Notes: generated by a model not told the origin, from the letters alone. A DNA stretch of 63,632 nucleotides from Bacteroidota bacterium (GCA_022564295.1 JADFLR010000024.1:1-63632); one strand, 5' to 3'; shown: positions 10,225 to 19,843, numbered from the stretch's first letter. A program made the numbers and translations.

Positions 10225-11028
10225 CTACTCTCTTTCAACTTTACCTCCCCAATTAATTAAGGATGAAGAAATAAATTCAATTATCTTTTCATGTTCTACT
10301 TTCCCCGAACCAGTTACTTCCACCGGTTTACCGAAATCAATATAAATTGGTTTATTACGATGTATGGGACCAATATTTTTTAAGAACTTTCCATGTCCCC
10401 AAAAATCTGTTTTTAGTGCGATCGGAAAAACCTTAACATTTGCCTTCTTTGCCAGTTTTACACCGAGAGAGTTAAATTCCGATGGAATAAATTCATCTTT
10501 CCTTGTACTTTGCGGAAATACGACTATTGAAATTCTTTTTGCTAACAACTCAGGACCTTCCGTCATCACCTTCTTAAAATCCTCTCTTGAGTTTGTTCTT
10601 CCAACAATAATTGGTTTTCTGGCTCTCATTATCGGAGCGAAATATCCATGTTCTACAAGACTATTTTTAACAATAAAAGTAACATCCATAAATGGAGCAA
10701 TTATCCCCGGGAATACCATAGTTTCAAGCGTACTCATATGGTTACTGACAAAAACAACGGGTTCTTTACAGCTATGTATCCTATCCAATCCTGTAATATG
10801 GAATCTACCTCCACATTCTTCAATTAACCTGAAAATATCATTCGATGTAGCTACCCAGGTTTCTTTATCATAATTTCCTTCTAATGCTACTTTACGGTCT
10901 CTCAGTACAAAAGAAATATATCTTATCATAAAATAGAATCGGGTGTTCAGTGCAATCCTGTCTAACAACTTACGGGGCATATCTTCGTTGGTATGATATG
11001 AATGCGATGGGAAATAAACCTTACTCAA
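10225..11028 (-). CDS. 1-acylglycerol-3-phosphate acyltransferase family protein (PlsC-like)
   Basis: Probable membrane-associated acyltransferase of phospholipid or lipid A metabolism. The active-site block is VSNHMSTLETM, an HX4E variant of the family's HX4D. Further PlsC blocks are FPQSTRKDEF and a conserved PIALKTDFWGHGK segment. At 267 residues it has family length. The His-X4-Glu change is conservative and should not be read as inactivation. It stands alone between purF and a DinB-like gene; the acceptor lipid is unknown. Confidence 0.85.
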   Translation of the reverse strand: MSKVYFPSHSYHTNEDMPRKLLDRIALNTRFYFMIRYISFVLRDRKVALEGNYDKETWVATSNDIFRLIEECGGRFHITGLDRIHSCKEPVVFVSNHMSTLETMVFPGIIAPFMDVTFIVKNSLVEHGYFAPIMRARKPIIVGRTNSREDFKKVMTEGPELLAKRISIVVFPQSTRKDEFIPSEFNSLGVKLAKKANVKVFPIALKTDFWGHGKFLKNIGPIHRNKPIYIDFGKPVEVTGSGKVEHEKIIEFISSSLINWGGKVERE

Positions 11029-11173
11029 CTTACTTTCCTATTAATTTATCCAAATAAAATCAGATAATTGTGTTTCGTAAATTAAATAATTATAAAATAA
11101 AAATTATCTAATAAAAATCATCTCATCGAAGCAAAATATAAGAATGAATGCAAAGATGATTTTCCTTGATTAG

Positions 11174-11641
11174 CTAAATCTGATTCCATGCCCAAATCCT
11201 GTCACGTATTTCCTTAGGAATTGGATGTCCACATTGTTTCAGAGTTAGAAGAATGTTGCCACGGTGATGTGCTTCATGACTGATCAAATATCCTAGCATT
11301 GTTACTACACCTCTTTTAAACCCTCTAATTTTACCGTCGTCATTAACTCCTCTTTCAATCCATTTAGCCATGGCTGCAGCAGAATGAGTTAATTGTTTTT
11401 TTAATAATGCCTTATCAACTTTGCCATTCGGATCTATCCTGCTTTGTCCTTTCAGCAAATCTTTTGCATATTTTTCAAATCTGTATATCCTGTTATTATG
11501 TATATGAGCAAATTGAAGTGCAACATTTCTTCCTCCACGTTTAGATAAAGTACAATTCATCCCTTCAGTACTAATTGCATCGATCAACATCAGGTTTACC
11601 CTGTTGTTGATATACCAGGTTTCAATTATTTGCTGTTTCAT
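11174..11641 (-). CDS. DinB-like four-helix putative metalloenzyme
   Basis: 155-residue protein of the DinB/YfiT-like superfamily. The motif FAHIHNNR near residue 45 and HEAHHRGNILL near 120 supply the histidine triad that binds a divalent metal in this fold, and the ending (IRDRIWAWN) is typical. Many members are thiol-dependent transferases; a BshC gene at 44877 suggests bacillithiol could be available, but a link to this protein is inference. It is transcribed in the same direction as the DoxX gene that lies upstream of it. Confidence 0.75.
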   Translation of the reverse strand: MKQQIIETWYINNRVNLMLIDAISTEGMNCTLSKRGGRNVALQFAHIHNNRIYRFEKYAKDLLKGQSRIDPNGKVDKALLKKQLTHSAAAMAKWIERGVNDDGKIRGFKRGVVTMLGYLISHEAHHRGNILLTLKQCGHPIPKEIRDRIWAWNQI

Positions 11642-11742
11642 ATGTTTATAATTATTTATTTTTGTTCCGACTTGCCGGGAAACTCGTCCTGCTCAAGCAG
11701 CACTCCTTTCATCTTTTTATTTTTAGGTTTCTTCAACCACAA

Positions 11743-12201
11743 TCAGACCGATACTTTTGAGATTGCTACACTTTGTAATGCTGATTTTCTTTTATAAAAG
11801 TAATTATCTAAGGATAAGGAGATTGAAACGAAAAAGGAATAAACGATTAGGATAACAAGCACCAAAACAACCAATACCAGCGATTGCTCTTCAGTCATTA
11901 ATCCTTGCCACATCTGAATGAAAAATACTGCACCTACAAGAATCGGGATTTGAAGAAATACTGCAATACGGATTAAAAGTCCAAGAGTTAATAATAAGCC
12001 GCCAATAAGGTGGATTATATTTATATAATAATACCACCAGTACAAATTATTTTGTCCGGCTAACTCACTAATTGTTGCAGGATTGGAAAGGAGAATTAAA
12101 CTGCGTGCGAACAGAGCAACACCTAAAAATATGCTGATGAGTGAATATGCGAGATTGTGATTAGTATTAAACCATTTTACGATTTCATTAGATAGTTTCA
12201 T
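11743..12201 (-). CDS. DoxX-family integral membrane protein
   Basis: 152 residues with four predicted membrane helices, a charged first segment and the GGLLLTLGLLIRIAVFLQIPIL block typical of the DoxX/DoxD family. Family members have been linked to respiratory-chain or oxidative-stress functions, but this one has no informative neighbours except a DinB-like gene downstream. The start ATG 12201 has a weak AAGGAAG-like sequence a few bases ahead. Confidence 0.75.
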   Translation of the reverse strand: MKLSNEIVKWFNTNHNLAYSLISIFLGVALFARSLILLSNPATISELAGQNNLYWWYYYINIIHLIGGLLLTLGLLIRIAVFLQIPILVGAVFFIQMWQGLMTEEQSLVLVVLVLVILIVYSFFVSISLSLDNYFYKRKSALQSVAISKVSV

Positions 12202-12450
12202 TTAACTTCCTTAAAGAATTAATAGTTAATGTAATTTAATGAATTATTGCAAATCTCATAATCTAATTTTCCACATAATAAAAATATTTTATTAAAACTC
12301 AGTATTAGTATTAAAGTTTTCTTGCAGTGAAATCCATTCTATTTTTTGCATCAACAATAATTGGTCTAACTAAATATTGGAATAGTTATGTAGAAAAGAT
12401 AAATTTAGCACCAATTAATTTTACACTTTTAATTTATACAATACTTACTT

Positions 12451-12811
12451 GTGGAAAATTCAGATACAAATAAACCCAAAATTATTTATGCCGAAGACCA
12501 GGAAAGCATTGCACGTCTTGTAAATTTTAAACTATCCAAAGATGGATTTGATGTTATCCTTTTAAACAGCGGTGAAAATGTTGTAGAAAAAGTTGTAGAA
12601 CAAAAACCGGTATTTATATTGCTGAAAATAATACTCCCTTTTAAGGATGGAATGACAGTATTTGATAGTTAAAAGTAATGAGGAAGTGAAAAATATTCCT
12701 GTAATAATGCTATCAGCTCACGGCGAAGAACAAAAAGTGCTGCAGGCATTTAATCGCGGTGCTGTTGATTACATCCAATAACCCTTTTACACGTCCGAAC
12801 TAGCAACTTGA
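12451..12811 (+). pseudogene. Decayed response-regulator receiver domain
   Basis: A receiver-domain fold is readable only in pieces. The first 73 codons (GTG start) give IIYAEDQESIARLVNFKL and end ILPFKDGMTVFDS-stop. A +1 shift at about 12660 continues with SNEEVKNIPVIMLSAHGEE and GAVDYIQ, then TAA at 12779-12781 replaces the conserved Lys codon before PF (the usual DYI-x-KPF). The phospho-acceptor Asp is also gone: the usual LLDI reads LLKI. Frameshift, nonsense codon and missing Asp together mark a pseudogene. It sits upstream of the HEAT-repeat and glycosyltransferase genes on the same strand. Confidence 0.85.
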
Positions 12812-12887
12812 ATCCGTAAAGCGCTGGCATAATACTTGTCAAATTGCTCTGTTAATTTTAAAATTATTACCATAAACGGAGCATTTT

Positions 12888-13958
12888 TTGCTAGAATTTC
12901 TAAACAATGCGGGACATGTTTTAACCGTTGTCTTAATTCTTTTGGCATCTATCTACTTGCTGATTTTGTTTATTCTTATTATCAGAATACTTGAACAACT
13001 AAGAGAAAAAAAACAGAGGAATTTTGTTAAAAGATGGGAAGAAAAGATATTTGAATACCTGGCAAATAATGGAAATCCAACCGCAATCATTAATTTATTT
13101 CCAAAATCAAATTACAAATACTTGCTGCAAAACTTAAGGGGTTACCTTCAAACTCTTAAAGGAAATGACTGGATTAATCTATCAAAGCTTATAAACGAAA
13201 CAAAATTATATGATTATTTGCTCTCACAGCTTTGCTCTAAAAGTGAGAAAAAATTTATTTTCGGAGCATACTATCTTGGTCTTGCTAAATCTACCAAAGC
13301 AAAATTCATAATTAGGAAAAAACTTAAACATGAAAATGAAATGGTGTTTCTTTCCTGTGCACTTAGTCTAGCAAGAATGAATGAATTCGATTCTCTCGAT
13401 GATATTCTAAACGAATCAGTCAGATTCAATAATATAAGTAGGGATACTCTTCTTTCTGTCTTGTCAGAATATGATAAATCAGTAAGTGAAAATTTATCTA
13501 TGCGAATAGATGTTGAAAAGTCCTTATGGTTAAAATCAATTATTATCTCAGCATTACGGCATTTCAAATATGCCCCTGCCGCTACTCTGATCTTACCAAT
13601 CCTAGTTAAGGAAGAATCAATTGATTTGGTTATTGAATCTATAAAATATTTTGGTGAGATAGAATACCTTGATGCTTCAACAGCGGTAAGATTTTTTCTA
13701 ATACATTCACGTCCTGAAATTAAAGCAGAAGCAATAAGAACTGCTGTTAAAATTGGTGCTGCGGGACTTGAAAACAGAATTTGGTCGTTAATATATGATA
13801 CGGACCGAAATGTAAAAGAAACAGCCGCGGAAGCTATGTATGGTTTTTCTGATAACAGCAAAGATAAATTAAATCAACTCGCCTACTCTATGCCAAACAC
13901 AATCGAATCTTCGGTTGCAAGAATGATAATAAGCGAAAAAACCATACATCTAAATTAA
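12888..13958 (+). CDS. Membrane-anchored HEAT-repeat protein
   Basis: 356 residues: an N-terminal membrane helix (about 10-33, LTVVLILLASIYLLILFILI), then alpha-helical repeats of about 30-35 residues with HEAT/PBS-lyase character, clearest near the end (AEAIRTAVKIGAAGLENRI, VKETAAEAMYGF). Such repeats form a protein-docking solenoid. The start is TTG; no ATG is available. The stop and the next gene's ATG share a base (TAATG), so it is coupled to the glycosyltransferase and probably scaffolds or regulates it. Confidence 0.8.
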   Translation: MLEFLNNAGHVLTVVLILLASIYLLILFILIIRILEQLREKKQRNFVKRWEEKIFEYLANNGNPTAIINLFPKSNYKYLLQNLRGYLQTLKGNDWINLSKLINETKLYDYLLSQLCSKSEKKFIFGAYYLGLAKSTKAKFIIRKKLKHENEMVFLSCALSLARMNEFDSLDDILNESVRFNNISRDTLLSVLSEYDKSVSENLSMRIDVEKSLWLKSIIISALRHFKYAPAATLILPILVKEESIDLVIESIKYFGEIEYLDASTAVRFFLIHSRPEIKAEAIRTAVKIGAAGLENRIWSLIYDTDRNVKETAAEAMYGFSDNSKDKLNQLAYSMPNTIESSVARMIISEKTIHLN

Positions 13959-15427
13959 TGATTACTATCATTGAAATATTGTCTTACTACAACTACCTTG
14001 TTCTATTTTACTTATTGATAATAGTTACCATTTACATCTTTCTTAATCTAGTTTCATTCACAAATATCTCAAAGCATTCTAAGAAAAGAAAATATGTAGA
14101 GTTAAAAGACATATTCCGGATTCACAATTTCAAACCTATAACGATTATTGTACCCGCTTTCAACGAGGAGGACAGAATTGTTGAATGTGTTCAATCACTT
14201 CTTCAATTAGAATATCCCGATTACCAAATAATTGTTGTTAACGATAGTTCTACCGACGGAACTTTAGAACAATTATTTGAGAATTTTCAAATAAGACAAG
14301 CATCATTTTCACCATACTATGAAATTGAGTCGCAGGAAATAAAAGCTGTTTACCTCTCCCCTGCTCATCCCAACCTTGTTGTTATCGATAAAGGAAAAGG
14401 CGGTAAAGCAGATTCAATTAATGCAGCTATCAATATTTCGCGTAACCCTCTCATTACTGTTATCGATGTAAATTCAATACTTGAAAGAGACTGCCTGCTT
14501 AAAATTGTAAGACCATTTATGGAAGATGATAATATTGTTGCAGTCGGTGGAACTGTACGTATTGCCAACGGCTGCAAAGTTAAAAATGGTTACATTGATG
14601 AAGTGGGTCTTTCAAAATCGTGGCTTGCACGTTTCCAGGTTGTTGAGTATTTAAGAGCATTTTTATTCGGAAGGTACTGCTTCGATTTTTTAAACGGAAT
14701 TCTTATCATCTCCGGTGCTTTTGGCTGCTTCAGGCGCGATGCTTTAATTGAAGTCGGAGGATTTAAAGCAGGTTCTCTTGGCGAAGATATGGAGATAATT
14801 GTCCGGCTTCAAAAAGAATTGAGAGAGAAAGATCCCAAAACACGAGTTATTTTTATACCCGACATCGTTTGCTGGACAAAAGTTCCGGAGAAGATAAAAA
14901 CATTATCATCACAAAGGGTCAGGTGGCAAAAAGGTGCAATTGAAAGTATTCGCCTTCATAAAGCTTTATTTTTCAATCCAAAGTACGGATGGCTGGGAAT
15001 GCTTGTATTTCCATACTATACATTTTTCGAAGTACTTGGTCCGTTCATAGAAATATCAGGTTACGTTGTTTTTGTAATTTCTTATGCTTTAGGAATTGTT
15101 CCGTTTAACTTTGCCGTTGCATTTATTGCGGCAGCATTTCTTTACGGTGTAGTTTTATCTACCCTATCCGTTTGTCTGGAAGAATTATCTTTTAAAAAAT
15201 ATAAAAAAGTAAAACACTTAATAATTCTAATGGTTGCATCGCTCTTAGAAAATTTTGGTTACAGGCAGATGACTGCCTTCTGGCGTTTTAAAGGATTTAT
15301 AGAATACTATACAGGTAAAAGGGATTGGGGTAAAATGGAAAAGAAAGGGTTTGAACAGAAAAATGAAGAAGTACCTATAAAAAAATTCGAAACATATCAA
15401 CTTAATATTAAAGACGAAGCTAGTTAA
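13958..15427 (+). CDS. Processive-type membrane glycosyltransferase, family 2
   Basis: 489-residue inner-membrane glycosyltransferase. One N-terminal helix, a GT2 catalytic domain (PITIIVPAFNEEDRI, VVNDSSTDGT, KGKGGKADSINAAI, the DxD position reading DVNS, GEDMEI as the acceptor/base region, QRVRWQKGA as the Q-x-x-R-W motif) and three to four C-terminal helices. The Q-x-x-R-W motif and helices resemble cellulose, PNAG and hyaluronan synthases, so it may build a secreted polysaccharide. It is coupled to the HEAT-repeat gene; the polymer is unknown. Confidence 0.88.
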   Translation: MITIIEILSYYNYLVLFYLLIIVTIYIFLNLVSFTNISKHSKKRKYVELKDIFRIHNFKPITIIVPAFNEEDRIVECVQSLLQLEYPDYQIIVVNDSSTDGTLEQLFENFQIRQASFSPYYEIESQEIKAVYLSPAHPNLVVIDKGKGGKADSINAAINISRNPLITVIDVNSILERDCLLKIVRPFMEDDNIVAVGGTVRIANGCKVKNGYIDEVGLSKSWLARFQVVEYLRAFLFGRYCFDFLNGILIISGAFGCFRRDALIEVGGFKAGSLGEDMEIIVRLQKELREKDPKTRVIFIPDIVCWTKVPEKIKTLSSQRVRWQKGAIESIRLHKALFFNPKYGWLGMLVFPYYTFFEVLGPFIEISGYVVFVISYALGIVPFNFAVAFIAAAFLYGVVLSTLSVCLEELSFKKYKKVKHLIILMVASLLENFGYRQMTAFWRFKGFIEYYTGKRDWGKMEKKGFEQKNEEVPIKKFETYQLNIKDEAS

Positions 15428-15474
15428 TCGAATATATAGCCGCGAATTTAATTTTTTAATTTAAATAGATCACC

Positions 15475-15551
15475 TGGTCGGAACGGCGGGATTTGAACCC
15501 GCGACCCCTTGACCCCCAGTCAAGTACGCTACCGGACTGCGCCACGTTCCG
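15475..15551 (-). tRNA. tRNA-Pro (GGG)
   Basis: Read on the minus strand, the acceptor stem CGGAACG pairs perfectly with CGTTCCG. The anticodon stem CTTGA/TCAAG holds loop CTGGGGG with anticodon GGG, and the T arm contains GGTTCGAATCC. The discriminator A is followed by an encoded CCA (15475-15477). It begins 5 bases after the MerR gene's stop and could share its transcript. Confidence 0.96.
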
Positions 15552-15556
15552 AGTAT

Positions 15557-15958
15557 TTATAATTTTGAAACTAAAAGTTCTAAAATACTCTTAATTTCTT
15601 CAAGGTCTTTTTTAAGTGATGGTTTGTATGTTTCTTCATCTTGTAATTCAATCTCTTCAACTACCGGTTGTTTAGCAGTGCCGCTAATTGGCGCTGCTTT
15701 ACTGTGAGTAAAATCTTCTAATATTTTTTTTGCACCTTCAATTGTATACTTTTTATCACGGAGCAATTCTTTAATATACATAATAAGTTGAATGTCTTTA
15801 TTTGTGTATATCCTGTTACCGGCTCTGTTTTTCTGAGGTTTTAACTGCTCAAATTCAGTCTCCCAATAGCGAAGAACATATTGTTCTATATCGGTTATTT
15901 TGCTAACCTCACTTATAGAGTAATACAATTTTTTTATTGAAAGATCTTTCATATGCAC
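15557..15958 (-). CDS. MerR-family transcriptional regulator
   Basis: 133 residues. An N-terminal winged helix-turn-helix of MerR type is clear: YYSISEVSKITDIEQYVLRYWE, then NRAGNRIYTNKDIQLIMYIKELL. Next come a dimerisation-like helix (GAKKILEDF) and a short variable tail, with no metal- or drug-binding domain. This compact form is common as a single-copy regulator in Bacteroidota/Chlorobi. Two ATGs lie two codons apart; either could be the start. Targets unknown. Confidence 0.88.
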   Translation of the reverse strand: MHMKDLSIKKLYYSISEVSKITDIEQYVLRYWETEFEQLKPQKNRAGNRIYTNKDIQLIMYIKELLRDKKYTIEGAKKILEDFTHSKAAPISGTAKQPVVEEIELQDEETYKPSLKKDLEEIKSILELLVSKL

Positions 15959-16240
15959 GTAACTTACGTTTTAATTTTCAGATGTAACTTCCATAATCAC
16001 TCCAATTCGTCCTTAAAATTGTAATTGGAAGTTACTTAGCACTTTAATGCAATTTCTTTCTAAAAATAACCAATCATTTTATTAATAGCAATATCAAGGG
16101 ATTTTAATAAATAAAAACTTTAAGCATTACAGTTAAAGCATTTAATACTAAAAGAGTATAGATAATAACAGAAGTAAAGTTTTGAATATCGTTTTTAACC
16201 CATAAACATAAGTAAGTTAGTAATTTATTGAAGCACGAAG

Positions 16241-16696
16241 TTAACGCTTAAGGTTTTGGTAAGTATTGCTATTTGTAATAATTTTTTCGATAAGATAAAC
16301 CGCAGCAAGATAACTATACTCTTTAAAGCCAGATATGTAACCATCGCAAACCGTAGCAGTTATAAGGCTCTGTCTGAAGTCCTCTCTTTTAGCAAGATGA
16401 GATAGATGCACTTCTATTTTCACCAAACTCACTTCAGCTAATGCATCTCGTATAGCAACTGATGAGTGAGCATACCCACCGGGATTAATAATCAATGCAT
16501 CGAATTCTTCAGCAGATATTTGTATCCGATCAATTAACTCCCCTTCTATATTACTCTGAAAGAAATTGAATTGATGTTTTGGGAATTCCTTTTTTATTAT
16601 TTCTTCTAACTTATCAAGTGATAAATCGCCATAATGCTGATTATCTCTTTTACCTAAAAGATTTAGATTGGGTCCGTTAAGAATTAATATTCTCAA
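16241..16696 (-). CDS. aroQ: 3-dehydroquinate dehydratase, type II
   Basis: Third step of the shikimate pathway. Blocks are ILILNGPNLNLLGKRDNQHYG (with the catalytic Tyr of type II enzymes), INPGGYAHSSVAIRDAL and KIEVHLSHLAKREDFRQ with the His/Arg substrate contacts. At 151 residues it has standard size. It overlaps the upstream 90-residue gene by four bases, so the two are coupled. aroA is at 46881, unlinked. Confidence 0.95.
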   Translation of the reverse strand: MRILILNGPNLNLLGKRDNQHYGDLSLDKLEEIIKKEFPKHQFNFFQSNIEGELIDRIQISAEEFDALIINPGGYAHSSVAIRDALAEVSLVKIEVHLSHLAKREDFRQSLITATVCDGYISGFKEYSYLAAVYLIEKIITNSNTYQNLKR

Positions 16697-16965
16697 TTTG
16701 TCTCCGCCATCTCATCTATAAATTCTCTTATTTTCGGTGTCAAATAAATTTTATCAACACCTAATTCTTTCAGTGCAGCGGATAAGATCATCACTTTTCT
16801 TTGTAGGTTAGTCATCTTATTGATCACAATAACCTTACTCTCCTTAAGAATACAATAGCCACCTTTGAAATCGCCTTTCTCAAAACGTACTTTTGCTCCA
16901 AGTTGCGCTGCAAGAGCTTTTAGGTCCTGCAGAGTATCTTCAAACTCTTTTTCCTTAATTTTCAT
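16693..16965 (-). CDS. Conserved hypothetical small protein (90 aa)
   Basis: Not recognised. Soluble, charged protein: a helical first third, then RFEKGDFKGGYCILKESKVIVINK, which reads like a beta hairpin with a CILKE... turn, then two helices. The hairpin resembles small proteins of unknown function seen beside aroQ-type genes in Chlorobi-group genomes (memory only). Four-base overlap with aroQ downstream and 11-base overlap with the membrane gene upstream place it inside a tight operon. Confidence 0.7.
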   Translation of the reverse strand: MKIKEKEFEDTLQDLKALAAQLGAKVRFEKGDFKGGYCILKESKVIVINKMTNLQRKVMILSAALKELGVDKIYLTPKIREFIDEMAETN

Positions 16966-17482
16966 TTTGTATTATTTTTGTAAATGGCTTAAATAATAAA
17001 AAGTAAATCAACGAACAATAACTTAGGAAAATAATGATTGGAAAACTGCTTAAAGTTGTAAACCTGTCTTTAATTAATGAGATAACATATTCAGCATCAA
17101 TAACATCACTAAAATTCAAAGCTGATATAATTTTATAATCAATTGTTAATAAATAAGTCTCAAAAGGTAATGTTGAGTAAACAATTACTGCAATTATAAA
17201 GAGCCAACCATTTTCCCTTAAACTTATTTTTGATGATAAAAGAAATATTGTAAACGCAATAATAAAAAATATATATAGTATAAATGTTGTGTTTACAGCA
17301 GGAGTAATTGTGACTAAAATCCCACTAAGATTTTGTTGATTTAGGTAAGGCATCATATTCATATCAATATCAAATAGCTGATAACTTATAAACATCCTTT
17401 CTGCGTAGGAGCCCAACCAAATTGAGCCGGACAACACTGCTAAGAATGCAAATATTCTATTTAAAAGATTTTGTACTTTCAT
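16955..17482 (-). CDS. Four-helix membrane protein of unknown function
   Basis: 175 residues with four hydrophobic segments (about 10-28, 55-80, 90-110 and 145-168) and no recognisable motif. It is the first gene of the run into the 90-residue gene and aroQ, overlapping the former by 11 bases. It diverges from ppx with only 41 bases between the starts, so both promoters must lie in that AT-rich spacer. Confidence 0.65.
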   Translation of the reverse strand: MKVQNLLNRIFAFLAVLSGSIWLGSYAERMFISYQLFDIDMNMMPYLNQQNLSGILVTITPAVNTTFILYIFFIIAFTIFLLSSKISLRENGWLFIIAVIVYSTLPFETYLLTIDYKIISALNFSDVIDAEYVISLIKDRFTTLSSFPIIIFLSYCSLIYFLLFKPFTKIIQNEN

Positions 17483-17523
17483 CTTATATTTTTAATTAAT
17501 TAAATTAAACTTAAAAAAAATTT

Positions 17524-18450
17524 ATGATTATTGCTTCAATTGATATTGGCACAAATACTGTCCTTTTACTTATAGCAGAAGTTGATAAAGCTTCTTCCAA
17601 AATCACTCCCCTTCTTAATGAATATAAAATGCCAAGAATCGGCAGAGATTTAAAAATAAATGAGAATATTTCTTTGGACCGTATTGAGAAATTATTCACT
17701 ATCCTCTCGGAATACAAATCAATTATAAGCAAATACCACGTCGATGATGTGCTTGTAACAGCAACAAACGCTCTTCGCATAGCCGCTAATTCCACTGAAA
17801 TTGCTGAAAGAATTAAAAAACAATTATCATGGCATGTTAATATAATTTCAGGCAAGAGTGAAGCAGAGTTCGCATTCCTTGGGGCTGTGCCGGTTTCGAG
17901 TAATAATAATAATCTTGTCATAGATATTGGTGGTGGAAGTACGGAGTTAATTCTCGGTAAAGAAAATGATATAGAATATAGGAAAAGCTTTCAGATAGGA
18001 TCTGTTAGTGCGACCGAAAATTACCTGAAAAATTCTCCACCACTCGATAAAGAGTTAAGTGAATTAAAAATTGAATTGGGAACTATATTTGAAGAGATTA
18101 AAAACAAGTTTGCTCCCGATTTAACATATTCAATTGCTGGAACTCCCACGACACTTTTTTGTATGGTAAATGAAATAAAAAGCTTTGATGATTCAGTTGT
18201 AGAAGGAGGTATTTTGAAGTATGAAGATATTGTTAGAATTATACAAAAATTAAAAAAATTAACCCCAAAAGAAATTATAAACAAGTATGGCAGCATAATG
18301 CAAGGAAGAGAAGATATTATTTTAAGTGGATCAATTATCTTATTAAATATTATGAAGTTATTAAATTTATCTAAAGTTATTGTTAGTTTAAGGGGTATTA
18401 GATATGGTGCGATTGTTTCTTTTCTTAAAGGAATGAAAAATAAAGGATAA
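17524..18450 (+). CDS. Ppx/GppA-family exopolyphosphatase or guanosine pentaphosphatase
   Basis: 308-residue ASKHA-fold phosphatase. Phosphate-1 loop IASIDIGTNTVLLLIAEV at the start, phosphate-2 loop LVIDIGGGSTELILG near 140, and the adenosine-like loop SIAGTPTTL near 205. It has only the two-lobed core, as in short Ppx enzymes, so polyphosphate or (p)ppGpp hydrolysis cannot be told apart. It diverges from the aroQ-side operon. Confidence 0.9.
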   Translation: MIIASIDIGTNTVLLLIAEVDKASSKITPLLNEYKMPRIGRDLKINENISLDRIEKLFTILSEYKSIISKYHVDDVLVTATNALRIAANSTEIAERIKKQLSWHVNIISGKSEAEFAFLGAVPVSSNNNNLVIDIGGGSTELILGKENDIEYRKSFQIGSVSATENYLKNSPPLDKELSELKIELGTIFEEIKNKFAPDLTYSIAGTPTTLFCMVNEIKSFDDSVVEGGILKYEDIVRIIQKLKKLTPKEIINKYGSIMQGREDIILSGSIILLNIMKLLNLSKVIVSLRGIRYGAIVSFLKGMKNKG

Positions 18451-18490
18451 TTATTTTAGAGTTCGCTCTAATAACCAAATTAGCCAACAT

Positions 18491-18560
18491 GTCATTCCTG
18501 CGAAAGTGGGAATCCTTTAATAAACTAAAGTTTATAAATTCCTGTTTTCAAGGGAATGAC
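18491..18560. repeat. Small inverted-repeat element
   Basis: 70-base element with ends GTCATTCC and GGAATGAC as perfect 8-base inverted repeats, lying in the gap between ppx and the aminotransferase. Its ends resemble those of the element at 49198-49292. Confidence 0.45.
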
Positions 18561-18661
18561 TTTTTTGTAGAAGACTCATTTTATAGTTTTTAATTTTTTG
18601 GTTGGAATGAAACCCGCTCCCATAGTTTAATAGTACTGCATAAAAGCAATTTCCAATACTT

Positions 18662-19837
18662 CTATATTTGTTTTAGGACCTCGTGAAAATTATAGAGGAA
18701 AAAATCTATATCATTTTTGGTTGTTATAAGAGGAGGTAACAAACGTAAAACATTTTTATTTGTGCAAGTTGCCAGTACATTTTTTTTCATTAGCTTTTCA
18801 ATTAACAAAGTACAATTATCATTCATCTCTACACCAATCATAAATCCGAGTCCGCGGATCTCTTTCATTTTATCCGGAAATAATTTTTTCAATTCCACAA
18901 GCTCGTTTTTAAAATAATTGCCCAATTCTTCAGCATTTTTCATTAATCCATTTTCAAAGACTTCTTCAAGTACAATTAATCCCGCTGCACAACTAACGGG
19001 ATTGCCACCGAATGTAGTACCGTGTGATCCATACGAAAATGATTCATTAAATTCACTCTTTGTAAGCATTGCTCCTAATGGTAATCCCCCGCCTATTGAT
19101 TTTGCAATTAAGATTATGTCAGGCATAAATTCAAAATGATTAAATGCGAATGGCTTCCCCGTTCTTCCCACACCGCTTTGGATGCAATCAGCAACGATTG
19201 CAAAATTATATTTTTGTTTTAATTCTGTTAACAACTTAACAAACAGAGTTGAGATTAATTTTACTCCACTTTCTCCCTGAAGAAATTCTACAAAAACTGC
19301 AGCGGTTTTTTCATTTATTTTCTTTTGTAAATCTTCTTCATCGTTAAATTTAATTGTACTAATTTTTGGCAGTAATGGTTCAAATCCTTTTTTATATTCT
19401 TTACGATCAGTCAAGCTTAAAGCCCCGTATGTTCTACCATGGAAAGAATTAGTTAATGAAAATATTTCACCTTCACTCCCCTTTAATCTGCGAATACCTT
19501 TAATTGCAGCTTCAACAGTTTCTGCACCGCTGTTTGTAAGAAAAACTTTTGACATATTAGAATATTTTAAAAGTTTAGTAGTAAATTCTAATTGAATGTC
19601 GGTAATAAAATAGTTTGAAAGATGAGAGAATTTAGCTGTCTGTTTGTTTATTGCTTCAGTAATTCCGGGGTGGGCGTGACCTAAAGCATTAACTCCCAAT
19701 CCTCCGATAAAATCGAGATATCTTGTTCCATCTTTAGCAATTAAATGAACACCGTCTCCATGAGAAATATTGATCGGGATTCTCTTATAGGTTCGAAGAA
19801 AAAGTTTTTCCTCTTCTTTTAATAAATCTTTCATCAC
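18662..19837 (-). CDS. argD: Class III PLP aminotransferase, acetylornithine type
   Basis: 391 residues, the usual ArgD length. The block YLDFIGGLGVNALGHAHPGI, the cofactor segment (TNSGAETVEAAIKG), an Asp-centred VADCIQSGVGRTG, the Schiff-base lysine in DIILIAKSIGGGLPLGAM, and GSHGTTFGGNPVSCAAG are all present. These fit N-acetylornithine or succinyl-DAP/ornithine-type aminotransferases. No other arg genes are nearby, so the symbol is probable rather than proven. It is followed closely upstream by the zinc-ribbon membrane gene. Confidence 0.85.
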   Translation of the reverse strand: MMKDLLKEEEKLFLRTYKRIPINISHGDGVHLIAKDGTRYLDFIGGLGVNALGHAHPGITEAINKQTAKFSHLSNYFITDIQLEFTTKLLKYSNMSKVFLTNSGAETVEAAIKGIRRLKGSEGEIFSLTNSFHGRTYGALSLTDRKEYKKGFEPLLPKISTIKFNDEEDLQKKINEKTAAVFVEFLQGESGVKLISTLFVKLLTELKQKYNFAIVADCIQSGVGRTGKPFAFNHFEFMPDIILIAKSIGGGLPLGAMLTKSEFNESFSYGSHGTTFGGNPVSCAAGLIVLEEVFENGLMKNAEELGNYFKNELVELKKLFPDKMKEIRGLGFMIGVEMNDNCTLLIEKLMKKNVLATCTNKNVLRLLPPLITTKNDIDFFLYNFHEVLKQI

Positions 19838-19843
19838 AATTAT

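Noticed and set aside
11659-11742. 28-codon frame directly after the DoxX stop, ending ...DEFPGKSEQK
   Set aside because: It continues in frame from the DoxX stop and would need a TTG start with no binding site; it could equally be read-through or chance.
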